This document shows, in pieces, positions 1 to 11,460 of a stretch of 64,000 bases of DNA. Under the pieces are notes generated by a model. The model was not told the DNA's origin. It made no database searches and saw nothing but the letters and a program-made list of their open reading frames with translations. The position numbers and the translations under genes are program-made. Every line of letters begins with the position of its first letter. The first letter of the stretch is position 1. Origin of the DNA: Gloeopeniophorella convolvens (taxonomy: Eukaryota; Basidiomycota; Agaricomycetes; Russulales); assembly GCA_022496205.1 (NCBI GenBank), contig WTXD01000005.1, positions 1 to 64,000 on the forward strand, given 5' to 3'.

Positions 1-2
1 GG

Positions 3-989
3 GGGGATATAAAAATCATCATTATTCTATACGTTGACGACATCACACTGATGGGGAACTCCCTATCTGAGGTTACTCGCATCAAGGCTGCTCTTAGTGC
101 GCGCTATGAGATGACGGATCTTGGAGAAATCCAGTCCTACCTCGGGGTTTGCATCACTCGCGATCGACCCTTACGCCGCCTAGAGATTGACCAGTCTGGA
201 TATATCCTCCACAAGCTGAAGCAATTCAAGCTGGATGGTGCCGATCCTAACCTCACCCCCCTTCCTGCCGGCGCCGAAGTGCACCTTGTCAAGTCAGATA
301 AGGAGGCATCCGCTGAAGAGAGACAATACTATCAATCTCTCATCGGAAGTTTGCTCTATGCAAACCTTGGCACAAGACCGGACATTTCCTTTGCTGTGGG
401 ACGCCTTGCCCAGTACGCAGCAAATCCCTCACCAAAACATCTAAGCCTTGCAAAATATGTCCTCAAATACCTCAAGGGGACTATTAACTATCGCATCCGC
501 TATGATGGGGCCAATGGGGTCGGACTTTATGGTTACTCCGACTCAAGCTGGGGAGACAACCCAGACGACTATCGTTCCACCTCTGGCTACGTATTCCTTC
601 TAGCAGAAGGCGCAATCTCTTGGTCCTCGCGCAAGCAAAAGACCATCGCCCTCAGCACCACTGAAGCCGAGTACATGGCCTTAACCGACGCTGGCAACCA
701 AGCCGCGTGGTATCAGAGCTTTTACTCTGAGCTAGGATACAATGTTGAAGATCCAATCCTGTTGCACGGCGACAACAAAGGTTCAGTTGACCTCGCCAGC
801 AATCCAGTTACTGGCAGGAGATCCAAACATATCCAGCTAAAGCACCACAAGATCCGTGAGTACGTTCAAAACAACGTCGTAGATCTGGTTCGCACCAAGA
901 CAGAGGACATGGTAGCAGATGGCTTAACAAAGTCACTTGCCAAATCACGCCACTCCCTGCTCTCTGGGCAAATGGGTTTAGTAGGATGA
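3..989 (+). CDS. Ty1/copia pol, C-terminal part (RT palm end and RNase H), 5' end outside window
   Basis: The frame is open from the window edge. The reverse-transcriptase catalytic motif YVDD is encoded at 30-41, followed by the connection region (GSLLYANLGTRPDI and similar) and a copia-type RNase H with its acidic residues in YSDSSWGDN, STTEAEYMAL and LLHGDNKG. It ends in the usual copia tail (KHIQLKHHKIREYV, then DMVADGLTK) with a stop at 987-989. No stop interrupts the part inside the window, so this copy looks comparatively young. It is followed after about 23 bp by a polypurine-like tract and the 3' LTR. Gag, protease, integrase and the RT fingers would lie to the left of the window. 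Family assignment is firm; activity cannot be judged. Confidence 0.93.
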   Translation, partial: GDIKIIIILYVDDITLMGNSLSEVTRIKAALSARYEMTDLGEIQSYLGVCITRDRPLRRLEIDQSGYILHKLKQFKLDGADPNLTPLPAGAEVHLVKSDKEASAEERQYYQSLIGSLLYANLGTRPDISFAVGRLAQYAANPSPKHLSLAKYVLKYLKGTINYRIRYDGANGVGLYGYSDSSWGDNPDDYRSTSGYVFLLAEGAISWSSRKQKTIALSTTEAEYMALTDAGNQAAWYQSFYSELGYNVEDPILLHGDNKGSVDLASNPVTGRRSKHIQLKHHKIREYVQNNVVDLVRTKTEDMVADGLTKSLAKSRHSLLSGQMGLVG

Positions 990-1012
990 TGGATGTCTTG
1001 ATCACGGGGGGA

Positions 1013-1497
1013 TGTTGAGACGGACAGTGTCCTGGCGGCTCTGATTAGATTAGATATGGACCTAATGATCAAGGACTATCTTATCTTGTGTACATAATGT
1101 TCTAGACTTAAGGCTGTGCTCAGCCCCACATTCGTTTCCATGTTCTGGACTATTCTAGGGCATTCCATGACCCACCTTATACTCCGGTACCCACTCTTAC
1201 TCCGTTTCATGTGGGTCTCCTAGGCTTTCTAAGCAGTGTTTATCACATGCTATCTGTCGCTCCTTACTGTATATAAGGACCTCTTTCTTCGCCTTTGTAG
1301 CCTCAGTCTTTTGACCTTCTCTGACTGAGGCAAGTACACTACCGCTCTTTTCACTTCTACCTTATGCTTACCTTACCTTGTAGCGTCACTCTGTGTCCTT
1401 CAGGTATTGCACTAATGTATCAGTCTTTTGACCTTCTCTGACTGAGCGTCACTCTGTGTCCTTCAGTTGTCACTCCACCCTCTGCTGCGCTTCAACA
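1013..1497 (+). mobile_element. LTR family A, copy 1 (3' LTR of the copia element)
   Basis: This 485-bp repeat begins TGTTGAGACGG and ends CTTCAACA, so its termini form the inverted repeat TGTTGA/TCAACA. It is preceded by a purine run (ACGGGGGGA), the expected polypurine tract. A TATA-like box (TGTATATAAGG) lies near 1269. Near-identical 485-bp copies are at 31785-32269 (inverted), 32472-32956 and 35792-36276. The right flank is CCAAG; the matching left duplicate lies outside the window. It contains two copies of a hairpin/intron-like module described in the findings. Confidence 0.92.
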
Positions 1498-1849
1498 CCA
1501 AGATGGTAGCATAACAATTGTACAATGGACACCGCCAGGGTGACTGTTTCCGTGCACACTCACTATAATAACCACCACATGAACGACTTGGGGGATTCAC
1601 AGAATGATGCCACACGTGATCGAGTCCCCGGGCTGCACCGCCGGGTGATCGACTCGAAATTTGAGAGTCAAAATTTGAAGCTGGAAGCTTGAAGGGCGAG
1701 CGAGGTTCTATCGAGTTATTATGGAACCTTCACCAAGCGAATCTGTCCCGGTAAACTCGTTCCAGACCAGGAAACTGCCCCCGAGACGGCGCCCGCAGCG
1801 GAGCGCCGCCGATGAAAGTAGCACCGCTAATCAAAAGTGAGCACGGCCG

Positions 1850-2861
1850 TTGATACGCATCATCGCATACAGTCTGCTCACCATCGCGTGCTATGGCATT
1901 GCAAGAATGTGCGAGCCAGGAGGCGTCCTGGACAGCCAGACCACAGATACCCAGTCTTTTGGTGATGGCCAGTTCACCCAAAGTGACCTCAGTCAAGAGC
2001 GGCGCGCGGCACTGGCAAAGATTGATGAGGAGTATACCGTGGATGCACGTGAGATCTTACCACAGCACGATTCTAGCTTGCAGGTTGCTCAGATCTACTA
2101 GGTCTTGAAGAGGATTGGGGCGAGGTCGAGATGCAGGTGCAGGAGGGGCATCGTGATAAGCGCATCGCACCGTGCAAGACCTGCGAAGCCAGGATCGAGG
2201 CTGATGACGAGATACACATGCAGCTACTGGAGGCTCAATTTGAAGTTCACGAGTTGCAAGGCAAGCTCGAGGCTGCCGAGCGTACCATCATCCGCGAGCA
2301 GAAGACCGCAGGTTTCTATCGACTCCAGTGGATGCTCAGCGATGAATACCAAGCAAACCTTCAAGGCACCCAACGGGGAGCAACACCCCACGCGAAAGCC
2401 ATGAAGGCTTCAAACTAGGACCAACTTGAGGTGCGCAGATAACAATTGCAACTGGGGGGACGCACGCTGATAGATTCCAGGACCCCATGATGCAATATAT
2501 CGGAAGGAGGCTTGCGAAGTATTTTCACGAAGATCAAGTCGCGGCGGAACTAGAAATCAAGCATCTCAAGGACTATAATGAGCTTCTACAATCTCAGATA
2601 ACAAGCGGTGGTTATGATGCTTACATTACAACCGAGCTAGTTGTCACCGCCAGGCAAGTACACGAAGCATGGGAATACTATGCCGAGAAGAAGAGGATCC
2701 GCCAGGAAAGAACCGAAGCAGGCCATGCATGCCGGGAACTGGCAGCTCCTTCCCCAAAGTCTGCAGTGCGCGAAGTCCCAGAAGAAGAGAGCCGCGAAGT
2801 ACGCGAGCGCCATTCCCAGGTCACATACAAGCGCCACACATATGTGAGTAAGGGTATCTGA
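1850..2861 (+). other. Weak coding traces: short charged, coiled-coil-like ORFs, unknown
   Basis: Two short ORFs (2131-2418 and 2487-2861) encode Glu/Lys/Gln-rich, probably helical peptides. I recognise no family. They could be exons of a decayed gag-like or transposon gene, or chance ORFs. A weak inverted repeat around GATCGAGTCCCCGG / CCGGGTGATCGACTC lies near 1618-1655. From 1498 to 1850, and from 2862 to about 3430, I see no gene, RNA or repeat that I can support. Confidence 0.25.
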
Positions 2862-3435
2862 CTGAGACAAATCGCTCGCACCGTTACTGAAACTCGCGCA
2901 CTGGCAAGGCCACGTCTAGCGCCGATGGGCCTTCAAAGAGGCCCAAGAGCTCCATAGGATCGGAACTCGATGTAACACCTAACAAGCGCTCGCGACCCTA
3001 CCCATCGACCCCCACTTGAAATGAAAGTTGCGCGGCTGAAAGGATGGGACAGCGCGGGGAATGCAAGTGGGGGCACCAGTGGCACGCGGCTGAGAGCGCC
3101 TGCACCCGCGTGGGAGGCATCGAAGTAGGGGCGGCACGTGGCGGCGCGGTTGTGTCGTAAACACAGTGTAACGCCACCTGTCCATGTCTTCTCTCGTGCT
3201 CAAATTCAATGTCGTTCTGCAAACTGGCGCACTCGCGCCTTGCGAGCTGGAGCTTGACTTGGGCCTCTGGCAACAATATCAACGGAAGCAAATGTGCGAG
3301 CCACGTGCCCAGCGCTCGAGGATTTTTTTTTTTGGTCTGTTTGCTTGACTCTGCACTGTGCCACCACGCATTTCCTTGGGCACATCCTCAGAATCCTAGT
3401 GCTCTCACTTCTAGCTTCTCATCTGAATCTAATCA

Positions 3436-4984
3436 ATGGAAAGCAATTTTTCCTCGCAGCAGATGTGGCCTCAAACACCTCCCAGCTCAAGGATACCGAG
3501 CAACAGGGCAAGCAACCCAACCCGCCCCCCCATGCGCGAATCATCATTCGCATCCGGTCAACCTGACTCCCCCGCAGGGCTAGTTACGAACGGTATGTAC
3601 TCCACGGGACTAGGAAGAGGTGCCGGAAGCCCGGATGGTATCGGATTGCCACCCAGCCTCATGAGCGAGCAACCCAACGAGCGAACCACGCGCATGAGCA
3701 TACAAGCGCAATCCGTTCACCAGATTGCCATGGAATACCAGCTTTCGCGTGAGAGCCAGATGGCCCTTTATAAGCTCGTGGAGGTAGGTTTTTTTCCCCG
3801 TGAAACATGATGAGCGTACCATTGACATGACTGCAGTGGAACAATCCTTTTAAAACCATGCTGTCCACTTCGGCACAGATGCTGGCCATTCAAGATGCCA
3901 TGAAGAAAATTTCAGGATCTATCGGTAGGATCGAAGAAGACATTGTTTTAATCAAGGAAAATCAGCGCGCGGCATGGCAACTCACGGGGGACCAGGCAGT
4001 AAGCAACAAGCCGGCGGCAGTGCGCTCCCCACACATGCTCACGCTCGGCGCATCTCACAGAAAGCACTCAAAGAAGTCATTCGGCACTGGTTGACCACCC
4101 CGCTCAACGGATATGGTTCTGTTGTTACTCGCGCCATCGAAGTGAGTTTTTTCCCAGCTCGCAAACCATAGATACTCACACGAAACACAGGCATGGCTAC
4201 GAGTCCACGCGCAAGAAAGTCTGCGCCTCGACAATTATACCAAAGATATGGTGATCCAGACCACCATCCACACGTTCCTTAACACGAGGCAAAACACCCA
4301 CCGCAGCAACATGCGAAAGGCGGTGAGTCTGATCGCCACATCTAGTTTAAGCTCTGCAATAACAGGGCCCCGCGTTGCCATTGCAGGTTTTCACATCGGT
4401 CAACAAACGCGAAAGCTTGCATGTGTTCGTGCATACTCTTATTGAAGAGTACTACGTTGGCAGGCCCAAGTCATACACAGTCAAGGGTATCAAAGCACAG
4501 GTGGCCTTGATGGTAAGCATTATATGATCTGGCAGACAAATATTTGATAACGGGTGCACTCCTAGCGTTCTGTTGCAGCGACCATTGAGACAACACCGAA
4601 AGGCGCGGACACGGGCTTCTGGTGCAAGATCAACGCGATCCTGAAGGATCTCACCGCCAGGTATGGCTTGGATCGCAAGAAGCCTGGCTGGGCCGCGTGA
4701 GTCCAGATCTTCACGGAGCTGTCTGCCTGATGCCGCATTCCTGACCCCATACAATGTGTAGCTGGTACGACCGCATGATTGCGAAGGACGAAGAAGTCTT
4801 CGGAAACAATACATCCATCGTGCTTCGTCACAGAGAGCTCGAAAGCAATGGTGACGAACTGCAAATCAATGAAGCCGCCTTCAATGACTTCGACCCGGAC
4901 TTCTCTCCGGACGCGCCTGAGCTTGGAGATGATGGGCTGGGCCCAGAGCCTGCGGGAGGGAATGCGATGGACACTGGGGCATAA
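3436..4984 (+). CDS. Hypothetical spliced protein, 7 exons, about 400 aa
   Basis: Exons are 3436-3783, 3837-3998, 4061-4141, 4191-4322, 4387-4512, 4566-4696 and 4762-4984. All introns are GT-AG, 49-65 bp, and the frame runs through every junction to TAA at 4982-4984. That is strong evidence for a real, undamaged gene amid repeats. The N-terminal 75 residues are Ser/Pro/Gln-rich and disordered. The middle has a helical segment (IQDAMKKISGSIGRIEEDI) likely to be a coiled coil. The centre is rich in Arg, Lys and Trp (RHWLTTPLNGYG, FWCKINAILKDL). The C-terminal 50 residues are strongly acidic. I do not recognise the family. The layout resembles transposon-cargo or DNA-binding proteins of agarics, but that is inference. 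The ATG at 3436 is the first in frame; no TATA box was identified. Confidence 0.7.
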
Positions 4985-5207
4985 GCACTGTATCTACCTA
5001 CTTCAAAATGAAGTACAACGTTTATTCTGTGATTGCTGGAGCGCGTGTCGCCTGTCCAATCCAGCCAACGCAGCGCGCTGCCCGCAGTGCAACCAATCAC
5101 GGAGTGCGCACCAGATTAGGGAATCCTGGCCAGAGCTTGTCAGCACATCGAGATTCGTGACCATGGTTTCATGGAGTCGGCTGGATCCGTTGGTTCACGC
5201 AGGTGGA

Positions 5208-6535
5208 TCATGATATCACGGAATCCATAGAATCCTGTGTTTCACGCATTGATCTGGGCTGGCAGTGTAGGACATCAAACGTGAAGACCATTTCAGTCTT
5301 CTTGAAAGTGGCAGCAAGAAGACCCATAGTAAATAGCTGCTGATCGTGTGGCAAAGCACCTGGACAAATGCAGTGAAGGACGCCAAGTTCATGAACACCT
5401 GAGCGATCAACTACTGTGATGACTGGATTGCCATCTTTGCTCTGCATTCAATCCTGTTTTCGAGAAGACTCAAACAAGTCCCCATTAACATCCAAGATTT
5501 TGTCCAAGTTGTGGATGATGGGTGTTTGCTCCTCAAGATCTGGGAAGTTAGGCTGAGGTGTGTTGCAGGGCGTAGGCAGCGTGTGAGATGGCTGATTGCT
5601 CAGCAGAGGAGTAGACAGGTGGAGGGCTGAGAACGCAGATATAGGATCGAAGTCCCCAAACAGATGCTAAGCAGAGATTACGTTCTGCTCCGCTAGAGAG
5701 CCTTTTGCTTGTTTATATCGGATACCCTGTAGATACAAGTTAGGGCGTGGATTGGGTACTGTTGCAGAATAGACATACCTTGAAAGTCAATGGGCAGGGT
5801 AGTCCTTCATGGCCAAGGCAGAGTAACAAACCCAGACTGTGAAGCGAAGTGGGCTTGTAGTAGCTACCAGTCCACTGTTGGATATGGTGAAATGGAAGAT
5901 GCTGATGCTCAGCTACACAGCATTGTTTGTAGAGAACTGGACGGCCGAAGCAACTGAGACACCGAAGAGATGCTTCTTTAGTACAAGCGGAGCAGACAGT
6001 GGGTGAACCAGATAGCTCTTCTTGCAACAAAAGGTCTAAAAAGTCATTGCATGAATTGATCCAATGACTCATTGGTGACTAGAGGAGTGAAAGAAATGTC
6101 AGACTTAAAGTGACATCGCTTAGACTGAATGCGTACCGCTGCTCTCCCTGATTGCTCAGGTTGAGGGTCAATAAACGAAGGTGCAGGATCATAGTCATCT
6201 GCTTCTGGAGGATCATTGTATGCTGGTATGCTGTCTACACATGCAACAATCTCATCTATAATCACAGAAGATGTTGTGTGCAAGGCAACACTAGTGCGAC
6301 GGCTGGTTGCTGAGCTGAAGTTCCTTTGCTGCAGGCATTGCTTAGATCGACCATGAGAAGGAAGTCCAGTAGCAGATGGAGTAGAGGAAGTAGACAGAGT
6401 GGTGGAAGTTGATGGAGTAATCATTTGCTCATTATGCTGCACACCACCATGCTTGGTCTGAATGTGTACGGTGTGAAATGAGACAACTCTTGGCTTCGGG
6501 CGCACAATATCAGCTCGTGGTCTATGGGACGGCAT
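5208..6535 (-). pseudogene. KDZ-family transposase remnant (CxC2-type cysteine cluster), N-terminal half
   Basis: Reading from 6535 downward: a Ser/Thr-rich leader, an intron at complement(6079..6136), then a segment (SHWINSCNDFLDLLLQEEL, a cysteine series in CSACTKEASLRCLSCFG, and FHHIQQWTGSYYKPTSL with SLGLLLCLGH) that matches the cysteine-cluster region found in front of KDZ (Kyakuja-Dileera-Zisupton) transposases of Agaricomycetes. The downstream segment VVDRSGVHELGVLHC fits the next conserved block. Two in-frame stops, TAG near 5665 (where Gln is expected) and TGA just before 5447 (where Trp is expected), are each one C-to-T or G-to-A change away from sense codons. Homology ends near 5270, so the catalytic domain is missing. 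The copy cannot make a working transposase. Family call rests on remembered motif layout. Confidence 0.75.
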
Positions 6536-6559
6536 TGGAAAGGAGTCGGACAGTTCTAC

Positions 6560-9515
6560 TTAGCATTGGACAAACATCGAATATATATATACATCCACGA
6601 TGTACAAAGCATGACTGCGTGACACAGACAAGATGGGACATAAAACAACCAGCCTCAGCCAAACATACAGGAGACCAGCGGCGTGAGTAGGAGAAATGAA
6701 TGAGAAAGCAATATTAAGATATAGCTGAGCAATAGGACGGGACAAATCAATCGCTATTTCAATAGATGAGATAGTTGCCGACCATCTCACCAGATTTTGC
6801 TCGGCATGCATCCTTGATGATCTTGAAGCAAGAGGGGGACTTCTCAGCAGGTGCAGCATCTTGCTGAGCAGATGAGTCATTGTCATCACACGCATGCTTG
6901 CGATCCTTTGAAGTCGATGCTCAGCTTGTAGACGACCCAGCGACTGATGTTGAGGGCTGAGCTATGGATGGCCCAGCCGGTGCAGATGTAGACACGATCG
7001 GAACTACAATAATATGTCGTGTTAGCCTGATTGATTAATGTGCAGCCAACATCATACACATACTTGCAACACCACACTGCCACCGCTCTGGATGCGGGGC
7101 ATTTGTTCCTTCCTGCAGTGGAATGAGGGCGTCAACTGCAACTGCAATAGCGCGAAGCATAGACTCCATCAGCGCAAAGTGTTGTTCCATTGCTGCCACT
7201 CTGGTCAGCACCGCGCCCTCATCATCCTCACCAACATATACTGAAGGATTTTTAGTTGTGGTCTGCAGTCTTATAAATAACTTACGGATAGCACAACTTC
7301 CGCCTCGTCCTGGGCTCTGACCCCTTGTTAACCGATATTGAGTTGCCAGTGCCCACGAGGTGACCGGCACGCATTTCCTTCCTCTTGCTGAGCATTCAGT
7401 GCAAGACATCGCCTTGGTCCGCGTAGGCTGCGACTCGCATACACAAGATCTTGTCTAGCATGGTCTGCAGTGCAACTAGCATATTGCATTAACAATGCTT
7501 CAGCTAAGCAAAGGCTATTTTGATCACGATGTATGGCATCATATTCTGCGTCGACCATCTCGGGCTCGTCTTCTGTTTGCTCCATAGTGGAGCGAGTAGT
7601 TGACAAGTGATGCCGCTGCTTAGGTTTCTCTGTGTCTGGCTTCTCTGGTGCTGGCTTTTCTATTGTGGGCTTTGTAGGAGGTGCGGACTTCTTGGGCACA
7701 GAAGCAGGCTTCTTCAGCGCAGGTGCTGGTTGGTCTGCACAGCCCTTACCCTTGTCCACGGTTTTGGCTCGCGGCTTGTGCTGAGCAACCGCCATTCCCC
7801 CTGCATCCCCTATTGTTGATCAGCACTGAGCAAAACATAACATATGTCCTGTCTTACCAATCATAATTTTGACCCCATCAGAGTCAGTGGACTGCTCTTG
7901 AGCGACAAACCATGAGTCCTCACCATCATCATTGTCTTCGCCATCAGCATCTGCATCCTCATCGTCCATCTGCTCAGCATCATCCTTTGTGGCATGTGCA
8001 ATCACCGCATCAACTTTCTCTTGCTTAATCTGGATCATCTTCTCAACGTTGTCATCTTGTAGCTGATCAGACTCTGAGGTGTCGGCCTGCTCGTCAGAAC
8101 CCTTGTTGTCAGACCCTTCACCCATCTCAACATCATCTTCAGGCAAAGACATTGGTTGAGCCTGTCCATCTTCGCCACCACTCTGCTGAGCAGACTCGGG
8201 CATTTACTCAGTGTCGTGTCTGGTGGGGGCGTTGGCGCGCCTGAGCCGCCTTTGCTGATTGCTTTGAAGATTTGGTCAGCTGCTAAGCAATGAACAGACA
8301 CAACTTACAGTCTAGGCCATGAAGTGATGTTGAATCAACACCGTAGCTGCGTTCAACCATTTCATACTCTGTCTCCCATTCTGGCGGGAGGTAGGCATGG
8401 TAGGCGCTGTCAGGACTCACTCGCGGAGTGCGCGCAGAGAGGATAGCAGATGATTTGGAGAGCGTCAAAGAGGGGGAGCAGAAGATGAGCTGCGAGTATT
8501 GCAGGAATGAGGAGGAACACACTAACAGTGCTATTGCAGTGCTAGGTACAGATGAGAGTGCCACAGATGGACAGTCTGAGGACCACTGGGCGATACATGG
8601 GGGTCTTATATACTACTGGAGACCCCCCAGACGAATCTGGTCTAATTACTGATGGGGATTCCAGAGGGGATTCCCCATAACCTCTCCTCTCTGATGCACT
8701 TCTTAGATTCCATCGCAGAGTGGGGCTTGAGGCCCCATGGAGTTCTTGATGATCAGAGTCCCAAAGAGGACGCGTGAAGTGTTACACCTTGATCAAGGTT
8801 CTGGTTACTTTGGGACAAGTAATATGGCCATTCTAAGAGATCCCTAGTCCGGGATCTTGGGGGTATTCCAGGGTTAATTGGCCATTGGGAAGTAGGGCGA
8901 GGAATGGGGGTGAAGGGTCACGTGATGCATTTTGACTTGTAGTCGTAATGTGAGTGATACGCGTCACATTGTGAGCGACGTGTAGGGTGTTTACTGGTAG
9001 GGCTGGGTTTGCTCTAGTGTTCTGAGCAGTTCGACCTCCTTGAAGCCCTAGTGTTCATGACAGGCGCTCCCTAGCGTGATCAGGTTCCAGCCTGAAAAGA
9101 GAGTCTTTGCATGAATGTTGTCAACTTTGATGTTCTGGTAGTCCATCATGCGCTTGCAATTGTGCATCTTATGGATCTCTACCCAGTCGCCAACCAACGT
9201 AGCAGCGATGTGAACCAGTTGTCCTTGAGTTAGAGGTAGTATGTAGCTTATTAGCTGACGGCTGTCTAACTACACATTGCTCAGCAATGACCAATAGTAG
9301 TGAGCTTTTTTACTTACCAGCTCCTTCTCTAATGACTTGATTAGATACATGTGATAGGTAGCCACATTGTTGGGGGTTCGCAAGCTCGTGGCCTCACAGC
9401 ACACCTTTATGTCTGTGAGCTTAGCAGTGATAATGAACATTGCTTGTTGCCATTTCACCAGATGCGGCACAGGTGCAGCGGTCGGGATTGTTGCATGTGA
9501 GGAAGATGCAGACAT
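6560..9515 (-). pseudogene. Decayed multi-exon gene with cysteine motif and acidic region, split by a solo LTR
   Basis: The gene reads leftward from ATG at 9515. The first exons encode VKWQQAMFIITAKL and a helical segment ending KSLEKEL, then an intron whose donor is GTAAGTAAAAA and whose acceptor is GTGTAG. The next exon (LVGDWVEIHKMHNC, TLFSGWNLITLGS) is cut by LTR E1 and resumes in frame as AYHAYLPPEWETEYEMVERSYG. Further exons (8203-7820) are rich in Asp/Glu. These are followed by a Lys/Pro-rich stretch (7795 down), a cysteine motif CTECSARGRKC near 7400, and a helical segment (AAMEQHFALMESMLRAIA). The CxxCxxRGxxC motif with a following coiled coil is common in agaric transposon-associated proteins. 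No function is assigned. Exon limits after 8300 are uncertain. It lies just upstream of, and on the same strand as, the KDZ remnant, so the two may belong to one element. Confidence 0.5.
8408..9062 (+). mobile_element. Solo LTR, family E copy 1
   Basis: This 655-bp repeat begins TGTCAGGACTCAC and ends GTTCATGACA (inverted termini TGTCA/TGACA). It is flanked by the perfect 5-bp TSD GGCGC (8403-8407 and 9063-9067). The other copy is at 19501-20152 with very similar sequence. No internal retrotransposon genes adjoin it, so it is a solo LTR left by LTR-LTR recombination. The chosen strand is arbitrary because no full-length E element is present. It splits a coding exon of the minus-strand gene. 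Confidence 0.93.
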
Positions 9516-9866
9516 TAATACTGAAGAAATGTGGAATTGAGAGGACTTGGGTGGGGAAAATGATTTCTATATTAAGTCCAGTAACTGCCGTTGTCTCACG
9601 TTCAGATGTCTACGATAGGAAATAATTGCCCAGATTCATAAAAATCAACATCTTCTCCACAACACTGTGCCCCCTCCTCACAATTGCACATACAATGTGT
9701 GATGGAAGATGCCTTTTGTAAGATAAGGAAGAATCATCTTTGTTCGATAGAAGGATCATTGCCAAATTTAGAAGCATTGAGTCATTTTACAAGGGGGCGT
9801 GGCAGTGTACATAAATACTTAGGGAGGCAAGAGATTCGGGATTCTGTTTCCTACTTTTCACCATGG

Positions 9867-10390
9867 TGTTGAGACAGACGAACTCAGGATAGGAAGGACG
9901 TCTCTGATTAGATTAGATAAGGGACTCAGTGATGTGCAAGCTATCTGATCTACAATGTATATGACATCATTTTGTTCTAGCCCCTAAGGCTGTACCTACT
10001 TTTGTTTCTATTCTAGACTCTTCCAGGCTCTTCTATGACCCACATGCAGTTCCGGGTTGACCCACCTGCAGTTCCGGTCGACCCACTTTAGTTCTGCTTT
10101 CACATGGGTCTCTAGTTATCACATGTTGCTGTTGTTTATCACATGCAAACCACACTCCTTTTGTGTATATAAAGGATGCTGTTTTCACCCTTGTAGCCTC
10201 AGTCTGTTGACTTTACTGACTGAGGCAAGTACTTTACTTCCGGTACTTCTGGACTTGCACTTACCTAGTTACTTTAGCTTTGCTCTTGCTTGCCTAGGTA
10301 TTGTGCCAATGACATTCAGTCTGTTGACTTCACTGACTGAGCTTTGCTCTTGCTTGCCTAGTTCGCACCCTGTTTTGCTGTGCTTCAACA
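9867..10390 (+). mobile_element. Solo LTR, family B copy 1
   Basis: This 524-bp repeat begins TGTTGAGACAGACG and ends TGCTTCAACA. It is flanked by the perfect TSD CATGG (9862-9866 and 10391-10395). A TATA-like TGTATATAAAGG lies near 10163. The family is a sister of family A: both open with TGTTGAGACGG/AG, share CTCTGATTAGATTAGATA, and carry the same two hairpin/intron-like modules. Family B also occurs at 17493-18018, 29846-30371, 35483-36498 and, truncated, at 22664-23034. The right TSD holds the ATG of the next gene. Confidence 0.94.
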
Positions 10391-10391
10391 C

Positions 10392-11460
10392 ATGGCCGGT
10401 CGATCAAAGACTAAAGGCAGTCGCAAGGGCTTCAGAGAGCGGAGCAAGTCTGCTGGCACGGACAGTACGGTGCAGACAGATTGCGCTGGTGTGTTGCAGA
10501 GCATACCCTGCTCAGCAGATCACTAATATGCCCAAAGATAGTCAAGATGCGGTAGAGCAGACTCCTGGTGCAATCATCTGCTTATTTGAACGCTTTGAGA
10601 GCTGACCAGCCCTCATTTGTTTGCTCCGCAATACTGACTTCTTAGATCCCCAACTCAGAGTGTTACGTTCCCGCACAACCTCTGAGCAGCCAGCGGAAGA
10701 CAAGCCTTCCCCCACGACCTCGAAATCAAAGAAGGGCACTAGTGGCAAAAAGTGCAGCAGAAAAAAGGTGAGTGATCTGATGATTTTTGATTTTTGCTCA
10801 GCTATTAAGCATAATAACATCTAGCCTGCCGCTGAAATAGCCCAATCCGCGACTGAGGGGTCATCTATGATCGTCAACCCTGCACCAGTGGTGAGTAAAC
10901 ATTGTACATCACATTGACTGCTGAGCATAATTTATTTATCTTAGGTCACATCTGCTCAAGTTGCTCCCCCGGCAATTACTCGTACAGCCCCAGAAGCTGA
11001 TGCAACTGTGAGCTTTGCTACCTAACAGTTAACTAACCTCTAATTCCCATTTTTTGCCCAATGCTTAGCAGACCACCCTTCTCACTGCTGAAGGATTTGG
11101 CCGTTTCTTGGCCGACATGGGAGCCATCACACCCTCCCCAAACAATACCCAAGAGCGAAATGTAGATGAGGTGCGCATGTCCATTGATTATTTCCTATTG
11201 CTGCTAATCAACGACTAAGGTCACTCAGCCAGCTGCCAAAACAGTCCCCGACCTCCAGACTACTCCCCGGTCATCTATCCCACTCCTATCCTACCATCTT
11301 CTGTCAGTTCTCCAACCCTAGATTGTCCGCCCAACTCAGTAGTTCAGCGAGAGGCTGCTACCCCATCACCATCCTCCGCCACTGGACCCTCCTCTTCTCA
11401 CATGTCTATCCACCCCATGGGTCCAGCACGTCTAGCTGAGCCAAGACTTGCTCCGCCGTA
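10392..11460 (+). pseudogene. Decayed multi-exon gene, Ser/Lys/Pro-rich N-terminal part
   Basis: An ATG in good context (CACCATGGCC once the LTR is removed) opens a basic N-terminus (MAGRSKTKGSRKGFRERSK). A likely 49-bp intron follows (GTGCAGACAG to CTCAGCAG), then exons joined by introns with clean GTGAGT donors near 10769 and 10890. One exon encodes AEGFGRFLADMGAITPSPNN. A TGA just after the FERFES-encoding segment, near 10602, interrupts the frame. Composition is low-complexity (Ser, Lys, Pro, Thr) and I recognise no domain. It probably forms the 5' part of the same gene set as 12030-13900. The promoter was separated from the ATG by LTR B1. Confidence 0.4.

Noticed and set aside
10057..10605. 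182-codon ORF across LTR B1
   Set aside because: The first 110 codons are LTR sequence found in every family-B copy; it is not a gene start.
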